Source of the DNA: an uncultured Duodenibacillus sp.
GTDB lineage: Bacteria; Pseudomonadota; Gammaproteobacteria; Burkholderiales; Burkholderiaceae_F
Direction: 5' to 3'
Assembly (NCBI GenBank): GCA_944390715.1
Contig: CALXQS010000009.1
Location: 1 to 64,000 of the forward strand
DNA: 64,000 bases
The position numbers and the translations under genes are program-made. Below are positions 27,727 through 36,529 of this stretch, in pieces (position 1 is the first letter of the stretch; every line of letters starts with the position of its first letter). Below the pieces are notes generated by a model. The model made no database searches. It had not been told where the DNA came from and saw only the letters and a list, made by a program, of their open reading frames with translations.

Positions 27727-28485
27727 ATGAATTCCAGCGACACGCGCCGCTTCGGCGGCATCAATCGTCTTTATGGAGATGCGGCTCGCGACAAGCTCGC
27801 GCATGCTCATGTCTGCATTGTGGGTCTAGGAGGGGTTGGAAGCTGGTGCGCAGAAGCGCTTGCCCGTACCGGCATCGGTACGCTCACGCTTATTGACGGC
27901 GATGCGGTTGCCCTAAGCAACGTCAACCGCCAGCTGCCGGCGCTCACCAGCACGATTGGCCGCATGAAGGCCGAAATTCTTGCCGAGCGCGCAGCCGACA
28001 TCAATCCCGAAGCACGAATCCACTGCGTCACAGAGTTCGTTTCAGCCCAAAACATTGACCGCCTGATTCCTTGCGGAGCCCTTCTAGTCGACGCCATCGA
28101 CAGCATGGATGCCAAAGCGCATCTCATCGCCTGGGCGCGGGAGCATGAGCGCCGAATCATCGTAAGCGGCGGCGCAGGCGGGCGGCAGGATCCCACGCAA
28201 ATCCAGTCCGCCGATCTTGCCCGCGTCTGCAGCGATGCGCTTTTATCGAAGCTGCGGGCGCGCCTGCGAAAAGACTACGGCTTTCCGAAGGGCAGCGCAA
28301 AGCCCGCGCAGACACAACCTTTCGGCATCACCGCCGTGTTTTCGAGCGAACCGGCTCGCCCCTGCGCGCCTGATGCCGCTTTGACTGCGGGCATCTCGGC
28401 GGGCTTCGGGACATCGGTCGTCGTTACGGCAAGCATGGGCCTTAGACTTGCTTCTGAAGTCATCGCCGAGCTGCTCGAGCAATGA
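27727..28485 (+). CDS. tcdA: tRNA threonylcarbamoyladenosine dehydratase
   Basis: 252 residues, ThiF/MoeB/E1-like fold. The nucleotide-binding loop is VGLGGVGSWCAEALARTGIG, followed by IDGDAVALSNVNRQ. It starts RRFGGINRLYGD, the usual TcdA (YgdL/CsdL) N-terminus. It uses ATP to cyclise t6A37 of tRNA to the oxazolone form ct6A. Its usual partner genes csdA/csdE are not nearby. It stands alone between the efflux operon terminator and a Usp gene. Confidence 0.9.
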   Translation: MNSSDTRRFGGINRLYGDAARDKLAHAHVCIVGLGGVGSWCAEALARTGIGTLTLIDGDAVALSNVNRQLPALTSTIGRMKAEILAERAADINPEARIHCVTEFVSAQNIDRLIPCGALLVDAIDSMDAKAHLIAWAREHERRIIVSGGAGGRQDPTQIQSADLARVCSDALLSKLRARLRKDYGFPKGSAKPAQTQPFGITAVFSSEPARPCAPDAALTAGISAGFGTSVVVTASMGLRLASEVIAELLEQ

Positions 28486-28598
28486 TCAGAATGTTCCTTG
28501 GCATCTAGGCAGCCACGCAGAGCGCCGACTTCGTGTTGCTGCTTCTCTTTGCGGTTACAATCTCAGAACTCAATACTGTTTTTGGGAGATCTTCAGTC

Positions 28599-29033
28599 AT
28601 GTACAAACGCATTCTGGTGCCTACCGACGGCTCCGAACTCTCCATTGAAGCCGTCAAGGGCGCGGCGCGCTTTGCCAAGCCTCTGGGCGCCTCGGTGGTG
28701 CTCATCACCGTAATCGAGCCCTACAGCTACACCTCTCTTTCTGAATACCGTCCCGAATCGATCGACGACTATGACGAAAGAATGCGCGGCTTGGCTGAGG
28801 AGCGACTGGCTGAGGCACGCGCCGTCTTCGAAAAGGCGCAGGTTCCCGTGCAGACGATTGCGGTGAAATCCTTTTCTCCGGCTGAAGCCATCATGGAGGC
28901 AAGCACGCAGTACGACTGCGACTGCGTCTTCATGGCCAGTCACGGCCGCAAAGGTCTTGCCGCCGTTTTGCTGGGCAGCGAAACCCAGAAAGTGCTCACG
29001 CACTCCAAAGTGCCGGTCATGGTGTACCGCTAG
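28599..29033 (+). CDS. Universal stress protein, single domain
   Basis: 144 residues, one UspA domain. It starts MYKRILVPTDGSELS and ends with the ATP-binding signature GRKGLAAVLLGSETQKVLTHSKVPVMVYR (G-2x-G-9x-G-S/T), so it probably binds ATP. GGGAGA lies before the ATG. Role: stress tolerance in a general sense only. A strong hairpin (29061-29090) follows it. Confidence 0.9.
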   Translation: MYKRILVPTDGSELSIEAVKGAARFAKPLGASVVLITVIEPYSYTSLSEYRPESIDDYDERMRGLAEERLAEARAVFEKAQVPVQTIAVKSFSPAEAIMEASTQYDCDCVFMASHGRKGLAAVLLGSETQKVLTHSKVPVMVYR

Positions 29034-29060
29034 AATTCACTGTTCTTTTTTCAATGGGAA

Positions 29061-29090
29061 TTTGATGGGCGCCGATCAGCGCCCGTCAAA
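29061..29090. promoter_or_regulatory. Stem-loop between the usp gene and the next gene
   Basis: TTTGA-T-GGGCGC (29061-29072) pairs with GCGCCC-G-TCAAA (29079-29090), twelve pairs including one U-G. There is no T-run, so it may be an mRNA-stability or processing element rather than a terminator. Confidence 0.45.
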
Positions 29091-29125
29091 CAATATTCCC
29101 GCCTTTTTCTTTTGACAGGACTGAC

Positions 29126-29509
29126 ATGTCTGAACTCGACGATTTGAACGCCCAGATGGATGCGGCCAATCTCTACACTGAAGAAATTGTGACCGACCGC
29201 AAGATGGGCACGATTCACGTGATGACTCCGATTACTGCCGACGGCGCCAAGGATCCGTCAAGAAAGCCCATCTTCACGGGCGAAGTGCAGATCATGACGC
29301 AGATGGGCCCTCTGCCGATTACCTTTGAAATCGAAGCTGAGACGGTGGCCGAGGCTGTTGCCAATTACGGCGAAGCCGCCAAGGCCGGCGTCAAGAAGAC
29401 GATTGAGCGTCTGCAGGAAATGCGCCGCGAAGCCGCAAGCAAGATTGTCACCCCGGGCTCGCCCGGCTTCGGCATGCCTCCGGCCGGCGGCAAAATCCAA
29501 ATGCCCTAA
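29126..29509 (+). CDS. Conserved hypothetical protein (127 aa)
   Basis: A soluble acidic protein beginning MSELDDLNAQMDAANLYTEE, with a central beta-rich stretch (MGTIHVMTPITADG, FTGEVQIMTQMGPLPITFEI) and a helical C-terminal half (EAAKAGVKKTIERLQEMRRE) ending in a Gly/Pro/Met tail. I do not recognise a named family with confidence; it resembles uncharacterised small cytoplasmic proteins of proteobacteria. GACAGGA precedes the ATG by seven bases. It lies between two hairpins, so it may be its own unit. Confidence 0.7.
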   Translation: MSELDDLNAQMDAANLYTEEIVTDRKMGTIHVMTPITADGAKDPSRKPIFTGEVQIMTQMGPLPITFEIEAETVAEAVANYGEAAKAGVKKTIERLQEMRREAASKIVTPGSPGFGMPPAGGKIQMP

Positions 29510-29540
29510 CCGCGCAACGCCCCTTTGGGGCTTTGCTTGA

Positions 29541-29582
29541 AAAAATGCCGTGCTCCCCCATTTGCGGAGTACGGCATTTTTG
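29541..29582. terminator. Bidirectional terminator
   Basis: AAAAATGCCGTGCTCC (29541-29556) pairs with GGAGTACGGCATTTTT (29566-29581). A/T runs at both ends let it serve the rightward gene ending at 29509 and the leftward gene ending at 29627. Confidence 0.88.
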
Positions 29583-29626
29583 TTGAGAGAAGCCTTTTCG
29601 GCTTGCGGCCGAGACGCTCTCAAGCG

Positions 29627-30160
29627 CTAAGGCAGATCTGACAAATCGTGAATGCGAAGCCACGCGCCGATGCCCTTTTTAGCCTTGTCGCCAAGGTAAG
29701 CCTCGGGCATCAGCGTTTCGGGCCTGAGCACGCTCATGGCGCCGATTGCGCGCGCTGGCGCCACGCGATGGCAGGCAATCAGGATGGGAAAGGGATTGGC
29801 CGCCAGCGCCCGACCCACGGAGCGTGCCGCAGCAGGTTCTCCGATGCGCTCGGCAATCTGCGCGTAGCTCAGAATTTCTCCTGGCTCAAGAAAAGTCACT
29901 TCCCGCAGCACGCTGCGGGCAAAAGCCGAAAGCGAGCGCATGCGGTTCAAACTGAAAAGGTGTCTGCGGTCGACACTGGAGAGCACGTGCGGGTGCTCGA
30001 GCAGAGAACCGGCAAGATCCATCCAGCGACACATCTCTTCGGGGGCGCTGTCAGGACTCTGCACCGGTTCAAGTTCCGGAATCAGCCTGTCGAATTCGCC
30101 GTCTTGCTCAACAAAGCGAAGGCTCCCCCATGGAGCAGGCAACCGATAGCTCTTGATCAC
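29627..30160 (-). CDS. Methylated-DNA--protein-cysteine methyltransferase (Ogt/MGMT family)
   Basis: 177 residues. The C-terminal domain has the helix GEILSYAQIAERIGEPAAARSVGRALAANPFPI and the active-site segment ILIACHRVAP. The acceptor cysteine and the following His-Arg-Val are kept, but the proline normally before the cysteine (PCHRV) is alanine here. It would remove O6-alkyl groups from guanine. Length fits Ogt; the N-terminal domain is diverged. It starts 27 bp downstream of ispH on the same strand, so the two may be co-transcribed. Confidence 0.82.
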   Translation of the reverse strand: MIKSYRLPAPWGSLRFVEQDGEFDRLIPELEPVQSPDSAPEEMCRWMDLAGSLLEHPHVLSSVDRRHLFSLNRMRSLSAFARSVLREVTFLEPGEILSYAQIAERIGEPAAARSVGRALAANPFPILIACHRVAPARAIGAMSVLRPETLMPEAYLGDKAKKGIGAWLRIHDLSDLP

Positions 30161-30187
30161 TTGCGTACCTTTCCGTGTGTTCCGACA

Positions 30188-31159
30188 TTATTTTTCAGCT
30201 GACGACTTTTGCCTAGCCGCAGCGAGATCGCTCTCCCAAAGCCCCTTGGGCATCGGAAATGCAACAGACTCATCGGCGCCGTCGAGTTCGCAGATCTCAA
30301 TGCTGCCGAACTTATTTCTAAGATAGTCAAGCACGCCCTGCACAAGAAATTCCGGTGCCGAAGCACCGGCCGTAATGCCGACGCGCTCAACGCCCTCAAA
30401 CCAGGCGTTGTCCAGATGCTGAGCACTGTCGACCAAATGCGCTTTTGCTCCCTCACGCTCGCCCACCTCGCGCAGACGATTGGAGTTGGAGCTGCTCACC
30501 GAACCAATCACCAAAATCAGATCCACCTCACGGGCAAGCTTCTTGACCGCATCCTGGCGATTCTGCGTGGCATAGCACACATCGCTTTTTTTCGGCTCGA
30601 CTATGCTGGGAAAGCGCCGCTTAAGGACGTCGATCACGCTTCGGGCATCATCGACCGACAGCGTGGTTTGCGACACGTAGGCCAACGGCGTCGAGTTCAG
30701 ATCAGCGGGCAGCGCCGCCGCAGCCTCGGGAGACTCCACAAGGAGCATGCCGTCTTCGACCTGCCCCATTGTGCCTTCAACTTCCGGGTGCCCGGCGTGT
30801 CCGATCATGATGATGGTTTTGCCGGCCTCACGCATGCGCATCACCTCGCGGTGCACCTTGGTCACAAGCGGACATGTGGCGTCGAAAATGCGCAGATTGC
30901 GCCCCTGCGCTTCACACTGCACGGCCTTTGAGACGCCGTGAGCCGAGAAAATCAGCGTGGCGCCGTCGGGTACTTCGCTCACTTCGTCAACAAACACTGC
31001 GCCCTGATCGCGCAGCTTCTGCACCACTGTTCGGTTGTGCACGATTTCGTGTCTGACGTAGATCGGCGCACCGAAAACTTCAATGGCGCGTTCAACGATA
31101 GCAATGGCTCGGGTAACGCCTGCACAAAATCCCCGCGGACGAGCTAAGAGAACCTGCAT
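30188..31159 (-). CDS. ispH: 4-hydroxy-3-methylbut-2-enyl diphosphate reductase
   Basis: About 323 residues. The last enzyme of the MEP pathway, making isopentenyl and dimethylallyl diphosphate. The three iron-sulfur cysteines are present in [19 protein letters not shown] and [10 protein letters not shown], as is [16 protein letters not shown] 31159 ([12 protein letters not shown]) has AGAAGGA about ten bases upstream and matches the family start; a TTG at 31183 is open but less likely. The next gene downstream on this strand is the methyltransferase. Confidence 0.95.
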   Translation of the reverse strand: MQVLLARPRGFCAGVTRAIAIVERAIEVFGAPIYVRHEIVHNRTVVQKLRDQGAVFVDEVSEVPDGATLIFSAHGVSKAVQCEAQGRNLRIFDATCPLVTKVHREVMRMREAGKTIIMIGHAGHPEVEGTMGQVEDGMLLVESPEAAAALPADLNSTPLAYVSQTTLSVDDARSVIDVLKRRFPSIVEPKKSDVCYATQNRQDAVKKLAREVDLILVIGSVSSSNSNRLREVGEREGAKAHLVDSAQHLDNAWFEGVERVGITAGASAPEFLVQGVLDYLRNKFGSIEICELDGADESVAFPMPKGLWESDLAAARQKSSAEK

Positions 31160-31392
31160 GGAAATTTTTTCCTTCTCGGACAAAAAAGCAACACTGCCTT
31201 GAAAGCCTGATTTTAACGGCTAAGAAACGACATCATGGCAATTTCAAACACTGCCGAGCCGCTGCCGCAGCGTGCTGCTTTAAACTTTTTCCAAAAAATT
31301 CAGTACAATACGCGCCCTGCGACACGAATCCGTGCGAGAGATGCGCGCACGCGACAGCTTCTGAAGTCGACCACTTTTGCTGAGATTAAATC

Positions 31393-31421
31393 TTGGCAAG
31401 GGGTGTTTTTTGTCGTATAAT
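31393..31421 (+). promoter_or_regulatory. Sigma-70 promoter of rpmB-rpmG
   Basis: TTGGCA (31393-31398), 17 bases, TATAAT (31416-31421). The spacing is ideal. A hairpin TCACGCT/AGCGTGA (31445-31451, 31468-31474) lies in the resulting leader, and may take part in ribosomal protein control. The rest of the 350-bp region holds no gene; a second -10-like TACAAT is at 31304-31309. Confidence 0.8.
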
Positions 31422-31512
31422 ATTAGTCTTTCGAATTTTCGCGCTCACGCTCCTTCATAGAAGCCGAAGCGTGAAGCGTCATCAACATATTTTTTATTTA
31501 CGGGAGTAAGCG

Positions 31513-31746
31513 ATGGCACGAGTGTGTCAAGTCACCGGCAAGGCGCCGATGGTCGGCCATCAAGTCTCGCACGCGAACAACAAGACCAAGCGTCGTTTCA
31601 TGCCGAACCTGCAGTATCGTCGTTTCTGGGTCGAAAGTGAAAATCGTTGGGTCCGCCTGCGTTTGACGACGGCTGGTCTGCGTACTGTCGACAAGGTTGG
31701 TATCGATGCGGTTCTCGCGGATCTTCGCGCCCGCGGCGAAATCTAA
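31513..31746 (+). CDS. rpmB: 50S ribosomal protein L28
   Basis: 77 residues beginning [20 protein letters not shown], with the central [12 protein letters not shown] typical of bacterial L28 without zinc cysteines. GGGAGTAAG stands before the ATG. It is co-transcribed with rpmG 16 bp later, the usual proteobacterial pair. Confidence 0.97.
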   Translation: MARVCQVTGKAPMVGHQVSHANNKTKRRFMPNLQYRRFWVESENRWVRLRLTTAGLRTVDKVGIDAVLADLRARGEI

Positions 31747-31762
31747 TTTAGGAGATTGAACC

Positions 31763-31930
31763 ATGGCAAAGGGTGCACGCGAAATCATCAAGATGGAGTC
31801 CACGGCCAAGACTGGCTACTTCGTGACCACCACGAAGAACAAGAAGAACTCCACGGGCAAGCTTGAACGCAACATGTTCGATCCGGTTGCCCGCAAGCAC
31901 GTTCTGTTCAAGGAAGTCAAGCTCCGTTAA
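31763..31930 (+). CDS. rpmG: 50S ribosomal protein L33
   Basis: 55 residues beginning [20 protein letters not shown], full length for L33, with ribosome site AGGAGA eight to nine bases upstream of ATG 31763. The zinc-binding cysteine pairs of some L33 forms are absent, so this is the zinc-free version, as is its L28 partner. It shares the rpmB promoter. Confidence 0.97.
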   Translation: MAKGAREIIKMESTAKTGYFVTTTKNKKNSTGKLERNMFDPVARKHVLFKEVKLR

Positions 31931-32018
31931 TTCGTTTCAAGCGAATTACGCTTGCGTCTTTGCTCCGCGGTCGAGGCTTGCAGATGCTTGCCGCAGGAGA
32001 ACGTAGCAGTACAAAAAC

Positions 32019-32058
32019 CGATGGCTTTGTAAAAAGCGCATCGGTTTTTGTTTATCGG
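32019..32058 (+). terminator. Terminator of rpmB-rpmG
   Basis: ACCGATG (32019-32025) pairs with CATCGGT about 15 bases later, followed by TTTTTGTTT, about 90 bp after the rpmG stop. Confidence 0.75.
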
Positions 32059-32143
32059 CGTCTGTGACAGAAGCTTCTTTCAGGCTACCATTCGCCTTAT
32101 TCGTTTATCGTTTCGCGCAGCTGCAGCGCATGTTTTTTTTGCT

Positions 32144-32629
32144 ATGAAAAAACCCAAGCACGAAAGCGCAACGCCCGCTACCGAATGGCTTAAAGCGCAC
32201 AAGGTGAGCTTTGTCGAACACTCCTATGCGTACGTCGAGCATGGCGGCACGGCCCTTGCAAGCGCCTCGATCGGGGTCGATCACCATACGGTGATCAAGA
32301 CTCTCATCATGGAAGATGAGAATGCCAAGCCGCTTGTGATTCTCATGTGCGGCGACAAAGAAGTCTCCACCAAAAACCTTGCCCGTCAGACCGGCCGCAA
32401 GTCGATTGTCCCCTGCAAGCCGGAGCAGGCCCAGCGCAACTCGGGCTACATGGTGGGCGGAACAAGTCCCTTTGGAACTCGAAAAGCAATGCCGGTCTAC
32501 GTCGAGCGCGAAATCCTTGAGATGCCCGTCATCTACATCAACGGGGGCCGCCGCGGCTTCATTGTCGAAATTGCAGGATCGGTGCTCTCCGAAAAGCTCG
32601 GCGCCGTGCCTGTCGAGGTTGCCATTTGA
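32144..32629 (+). CDS. ybaK: Cys-tRNA(Pro)/aminoacyl-tRNA deacylase, YbaK/EbsC family
   Basis: 161 residues, a single INS/YbaK domain. The family sequence is visible in HTVIKTLIMED, then GDKEVSTKNLAR, GYMVGGTSPFGTRKAMPVY and IYINGGRRGFIVEI. It hydrolyses mischarged Cys-tRNA(Pro). The conserved lysine is in VIKTLI and the GTSPFG loop is intact. ATG 32144 (MKKPKHESATP) is chosen; the frame opens earlier, but within the rpmG terminator. It lies 22 bp before the lolC/E gene. Confidence 0.9.
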   Translation: MKKPKHESATPATEWLKAHKVSFVEHSYAYVEHGGTALASASIGVDHHTVIKTLIMEDENAKPLVILMCGDKEVSTKNLARQTGRKSIVPCKPEQAQRNSGYMVGGTSPFGTRKAMPVYVEREILEMPVIYINGGRRGFIVEIAGSVLSEKLGAVPVEVAI

Positions 32630-32651
32630 GTTCTTCTGAGAGATCGTTGTC

Positions 32652-33911
32652 GTGACTCTTCCCTTTGAATTGTCGGTGGCGCTGCGCTACACGCGCGCTG
32701 GCCGCAGAGGCCGCAGAAAAGACGGCTTCATGAGTTTTATTTCCGGCATGTCTGTGGCCTCGATTGCTTTGGGCGTCATGGCGCTCATCATCGTGCTCTC
32801 GGTCATGAACGGCTTTCAAAAAGAAGTGCGCGACCGCATGCTCTCGGTTCTCTCGCACATAGAAGTCGTCAATCTTGCGGGCCCCGTCGACAACTGGTCC
32901 GAGCGCGTTGCGGCCATCAAAAAAGCAGATGCCGAAGTCCTTGCCGGCGCCCCCTTTGTCTCTGGACAGGCGCTGATGAGCACAGGACGCACCGTGCGCG
33001 GCGCCATGGTCCGCGGCATTGATCCGCAAGCTGAGCCCGGCGTGAGCGACTTGGGTGAAGCCGTGCGCATGGGCAGCCTCGCAGACCTTGAGCCGGGAAG
33101 CTTCAACATCATTCTGGGGCAGGATCTGGCGCGTGCGCTCGGCGTCGGCTTGGGCGACAAGGTCACTCTCATCGTTCCTAAAGGAAACATGACCCCAGCA
33201 GGCTTTGTGCCGCGCATGAAGCAGATGACGGTTGCAGCCGTCGTGCACTCGGGGCATTATGAATTTGACAGCACGCTTGCGCTGATGCATGTCGATGATG
33301 CAGCCGTGCTTTACCGCACGGGCGGCCCCACGGGCATTCGGCTCAAAATCACCGATCTGTACGAAGCCCCGAAGCTCGCCGAAAGAATTGCCATCAGCCT
33401 GCCTTCGGGCTGGTACGCTCAGGACTGGACCATGCAAAACCGCACATGGTTTGCAGCCGTTCAGGTTGAAAAGAGAATGATGGCCATCATTCTCTTTTTG
33501 ATCGTGCTCGTGGGCGCCTTTGGACTGATCTCCACGCTGGTCATGACGGTAACCGAAAAGCAGTCCGACATCGCCATTTTGCGTACGCTCGGGGCTTCCT
33601 CACGCTCGATTCAAATGATCTTCATGATCCAAGGCGCCATTGTGGGATTCGTCGGCGTAGCCTGCGGCGTCGGGCTCGGGCTTGCCGTGGCGCTCAATCT
33701 GGACGTGATTGTGCCTGCCATTGAATCGATGATGGGCGTGCAGTTCCTGCCCAAGGAGATTTACTTCATCAGCTCCATGCCTTCAGACCCGAGAGCCTCC
33801 GACATCGTCCCCATTGCGGTTCTCAGTTTTCTCATGAGCCTTGCTGCCACCGTCTATCCGTCTTGGCGGGCGGCACGCATTCATCCGGCGGAGGCCCTGC
33901 GCTATGAATAA
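32652..33911 (+). CDS. lolC: Lipoprotein-releasing ABC transporter permease (LolC/LolE family)
   Basis: 419 residues with four membrane segments (about 28-50, 273-295, 320-345, 375-397) and a large periplasmic domain, the MacB/FtsX-type layout. The motif ALRYTRAGRRGRRKDGFMSFIS and the C-terminal YPSWRAARIHPAEALRYE match LolC/E. It extracts mature lipoproteins from the inner membrane and hands them to LolA. The GTG start at 32652 and the eight-base overlap with lolD (33904-33911) argue for one operon. Only one such permease gene is present, so the complex may be a homodimer-type or another copy lies elsewhere. Confidence 0.9.
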   Translation: MTLPFELSVALRYTRAGRRGRRKDGFMSFISGMSVASIALGVMALIIVLSVMNGFQKEVRDRMLSVLSHIEVVNLAGPVDNWSERVAAIKKADAEVLAGAPFVSGQALMSTGRTVRGAMVRGIDPQAEPGVSDLGEAVRMGSLADLEPGSFNIILGQDLARALGVGLGDKVTLIVPKGNMTPAGFVPRMKQMTVAAVVHSGHYEFDSTLALMHVDDAAVLYRTGGPTGIRLKITDLYEAPKLAERIAISLPSGWYAQDWTMQNRTWFAAVQVEKRMMAIILFLIVLVGAFGLISTLVMTVTEKQSDIAILRTLGASSRSIQMIFMIQGAIVGFVGVACGVGLGLAVALNLDVIVPAIESMMGVQFLPKEIYFISSMPSDPRASDIVPIAVLSFLMSLAATVYPSWRAARIHPAEALRYE

Positions 33912-34647
33912 TCTCGTGAACCCTGCAAAAATCGTTCTAAGCGCCAAAGATGTTCACAAAACCTTTTCCGACGGCACCGGCAGTCCCGTCGTCGTTCTCA
34001 ACGGCGTGACTTTCGAGATTTGCGCCGGAGAAATTGTTGCCGTCATCGGCAGTTCCGGTTCGGGAAAATCAACGCTGCTGCAGATTCTCGGCGGACTTGA
34101 TGCCTGCGACTCAGGAGAAATCTCCATTGCAGGCCGTCCGCTCAATGGCATCAGCCAAGCAGAAATGGGACAGCTTAGAAACGAACTTCTTGGCTTTGTC
34201 TATCAGTTTCATCATCTGCTGCCGGAGTTCAGCGCACTGGAAAACGTCGCCATGCCGCTGCGCATCGCCAGGCTCGACGAAATCCATGCTCATGAAAGAG
34301 CCCGCGAAGCGCTCAAAGCGCTTGGGCTTGAGCATCGTCTGACGCATCTTCCAAGCCAGCTCTCGGGCGGCGAGCGTCAGCGCACCGCCATTGCCCGCGC
34401 CATGGTCACCGGGCCGGCCTGCATCCTTGCCGACGAGCCCACAGGCAACCTTGATCATGACACAGCCATGGATGTCTTCGAGCAGTTCGTGCAGAGCGCC
34501 CGCAGCAGAGGCTGCGCCATTTTGATCGTCACGCACGATCAGCTCATCGCTCAGCGCTGCGATCGAATTCTGCGGCTTGAAGAAGGCCGCATTGTGAGCG
34601 AAGACGCTCGCTGCCAGCAAACCGGCGTCGTGCAGAGCATGCCATGA
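33904..34647 (+). CDS. lolD: Lipoprotein-releasing system ATP-binding protein
   Basis: 247 residues. Walker A GSSGSGKST, the LolD-type GFVYQFHHLLPEFSALENVAMPL, signature LSGGERQR and Walker B CILADEPTGNLD are all present. It powers lipoprotein release together with the permease. It overlaps the permease stop and, at its own end, the start of the TatD-family gene (ATGA at 34644-34647). Confidence 0.93.
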   Translation: MNNLVNPAKIVLSAKDVHKTFSDGTGSPVVVLNGVTFEICAGEIVAVIGSSGSGKSTLLQILGGLDACDSGEISIAGRPLNGISQAEMGQLRNELLGFVYQFHHLLPEFSALENVAMPLRIARLDEIHAHERAREALKALGLEHRLTHLPSQLSGGERQRTAIARAMVTGPACILADEPTGNLDHDTAMDVFEQFVQSARSRGCAILIVTHDQLIAQRCDRILRLEEGRIVSEDARCQQTGVVQSMP

Positions 34648-35471
34648 GCGGGATGCGCTTTTTCGATACGCACTGCCACTATGCCGACAACGCCTTTGAT
34701 GCAGACATTGACCTTTGCGTTCAAAAGGCCAGAACCGCAGGGCTTGCCGGAGCGCTTGTGTGCACTTGCTCCGGACATGAATATGAAGCAGCCAGCGCAC
34801 TGGCTCAGCGGCTGAACCTTTCGTTTGCCGCCGGCGCCTTTGACTTTTCGTCATCTCCTCAAATTGCACCCCAGAGAATGCTTGAGCAGCTCAGCAGCGC
34901 CATCGATCGCTTTTCGCCGTGCGCCGTGGGGGAAATCGGCATTGACGGCAAGCATTTGAAAACAGAATTTGAAGCTCCGGCACTGGCTCTTTTTACGGGA
35001 GCGATCGAAATTGCTTCTGACAACAATCTTCCCGTCAGCGTTCATGCACGCGGCGCAATGCATGTAATTGCCCGCATTCTGAAAGCGCATGCGAGCACCT
35101 CGCTAAAAGGCGTGATTCACGCCTTCAACGGCTCGCTTGAAGAAGCCGAAATCTTTGTTCGTCTAGGCTTCAAGCTTGGTTTTGGAAGCATTCTGACAAA
35201 CCCGGCAGCCAAACGAGCTGCGCGCGTTTTTGCGGCGCTGCGCTCTGGCAGCTGGGTGATTGAAACCGACGCTCCCTTCATGGTGCCCTGCACGAAAAAA
35301 ATGAACCCAGCAGCCAAGAGCGAGCCGCTTGATCTCATCGAAACGCTCAAGGCGGCTGCCGCACTTCGCGGCATCACAATTGAGGCGGCAGCCGAAGAGT
35401 CCTCGCAGGCCGCGCTCGAAGTTTTCCCAATGCTCAAGACAGAGATTTCTTCACAAAAAAATATTGATTAG
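34644..35471 (+). CDS. TatD family hydrolase
   Basis: 275 residues, metal-dependent TIM barrel. Ligands are visible: FFDTHCHYAD (HxH), GEIGID (Glu), SVHARGA (His), IHAFNGS (His) and VIETDAPF (Asp). Family members are 3'-5' DNases or RNases, or quality-control deacylases. It is closest in style to YjjV/TatD. The overlap with lolD suggests co-translation; a link to lipoprotein transport is not implied. The gene following is 13 bp away. Confidence 0.88.
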   Translation: MSGMRFFDTHCHYADNAFDADIDLCVQKARTAGLAGALVCTCSGHEYEAASALAQRLNLSFAAGAFDFSSSPQIAPQRMLEQLSSAIDRFSPCAVGEIGIDGKHLKTEFEAPALALFTGAIEIASDNNLPVSVHARGAMHVIARILKAHASTSLKGVIHAFNGSLEEAEIFVRLGFKLGFGSILTNPAAKRAARVFAALRSGSWVIETDAPFMVPCTKKMNPAAKSEPLDLIETLKAAAALRGITIEAAAEESSQAALEVFPMLKTEISSQKNID

Positions 35472-35484
35472 GAAATTAGAAGCC

Positions 35485-36078
35485 ATGCAGACGGAACGTT
35501 TGAAAAGCTTTCTTGAAGCGATGAATTCCGGCAAAGAGGTCCACGGCGGCTCCCCAGCGCATCTTTGCATGCACGAATTGAGTCAGGAAGCACTGCGCAT
35601 CACCATGCAGATCAACTGCTCTTACCACACGCCCGAAGAGCTTCGAGCTCTTTTTTCTGAACTGTTCGGCAAGCCGGTCGATGAAACATTTGCTTGTTTT
35701 CCTCCTTTTTATACGGACTGCGGAAAAAACACCACCATCGGCAAAAACGTCTTCATCAACGCCGGCTGCAAGTTTCAGGATCAAGGCGGCATCACCATCG
35801 GCGACGGATCGCTGATCGGCCACAACGTGGTACTTGCCACGTTGAATCACTCACTGCTCGAAAGCAAGCGGACCAACTTGATTCCGGCCCCTATCCATAT
35901 TGGCAAAAATGTCTGGATCGGCGCCAATGCCGTCGTGCTGCCCGGCGTTTCAATCGGTGACGGCGCAGTGATCGGCGCAGGCGCCGTGGTTACCAAAAAT
36001 GTGGAACCCAACACTGTCGTCGGCGGCGTGCCTGCCAAAGTCATCCGCCGCCTTTCTCCAGAAGAACGCGCCTCATAA
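35485..36078 (+). CDS. Sugar O-acetyltransferase (maltose/galactoside acetyltransferase family)
   Basis: 197 residues. The N-terminal helical Mac domain (about 1-60, MQTERLKSFLEAMNSGKEVH) is followed by a left-handed beta-helix of hexapeptide repeats (for example NTTIGKNVFINAGCKF, GGITIGDGSLIG, PIHIGKNVWIGANAVVLPGVSIG). The catalytic histidine is probably in ATLNHSL. It uses acetyl-CoA to acetylate a sugar. It may be the last gene of the lolC-lolD-tatD unit. Confidence 0.88.
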   Translation: MQTERLKSFLEAMNSGKEVHGGSPAHLCMHELSQEALRITMQINCSYHTPEELRALFSELFGKPVDETFACFPPFYTDCGKNTTIGKNVFINAGCKFQDQGGITIGDGSLIGHNVVLATLNHSLLESKRTNLIPAPIHIGKNVWIGANAVVLPGVSIGDGAVIGAGAVVTKNVEPNTVVGGVPAKVIRRLSPEERAS

Positions 36079-36529
36079 AAAATCAGGTCGTGCGCAGAAA
36101 ACTGCTTCTGACGCTACAAACAAGCAGCAACAGCGGCGGCCGCTCTGCAAATCAGAGTGCCGCATACGCATATAAAAGCTGCTCGAATGCACATGCCGAC
36201 GCTTTTGAGCTGTCGACATCGCTGCATCTGCCATATGTCATTGACACTCCTTTTTAATCAAAAGGTGTCAACTTTTTTCAGGACAAGTCAAGCATAGAAG
36301 CAGCCGGACGCAACGCCGCAGGTCCCTTTTATTTGTTTGACCGCGTCAATGTCCTGACTTTTACGGGCGAGAACTACACAGCCAAATGCATGGTGAGGCT
36401 GCATGCTTAGATTGTCGACAGCCGTCAACGACCAATCGGTTTCGTTTCCGGTTAACATATTGCTTTGGGTCCTTTTCCTGCTTCCGGCACGAATTGCCGA
36501 AAAAAGCGATTTTATTGGAGAAAAAATTC
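36079..36529. other. 450-bp intergenic region before the ACT-domain gene
   Basis: No convincing gene. An imperfect inverted repeat, TTGACAC-T-CCTTTT (36241-36254) with AAAAGG-TGTCAA (36260-36271), is followed by TTTTTT at 36273-36278 and could be a terminator for the acetyltransferase transcript. TTGAC-CGC-GTCAA, a further palindrome with the same half-site, lies at about 36335-36350. Repeated TTGAC half-sites might mark a regulator's binding sites. Confidence 0.4.
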
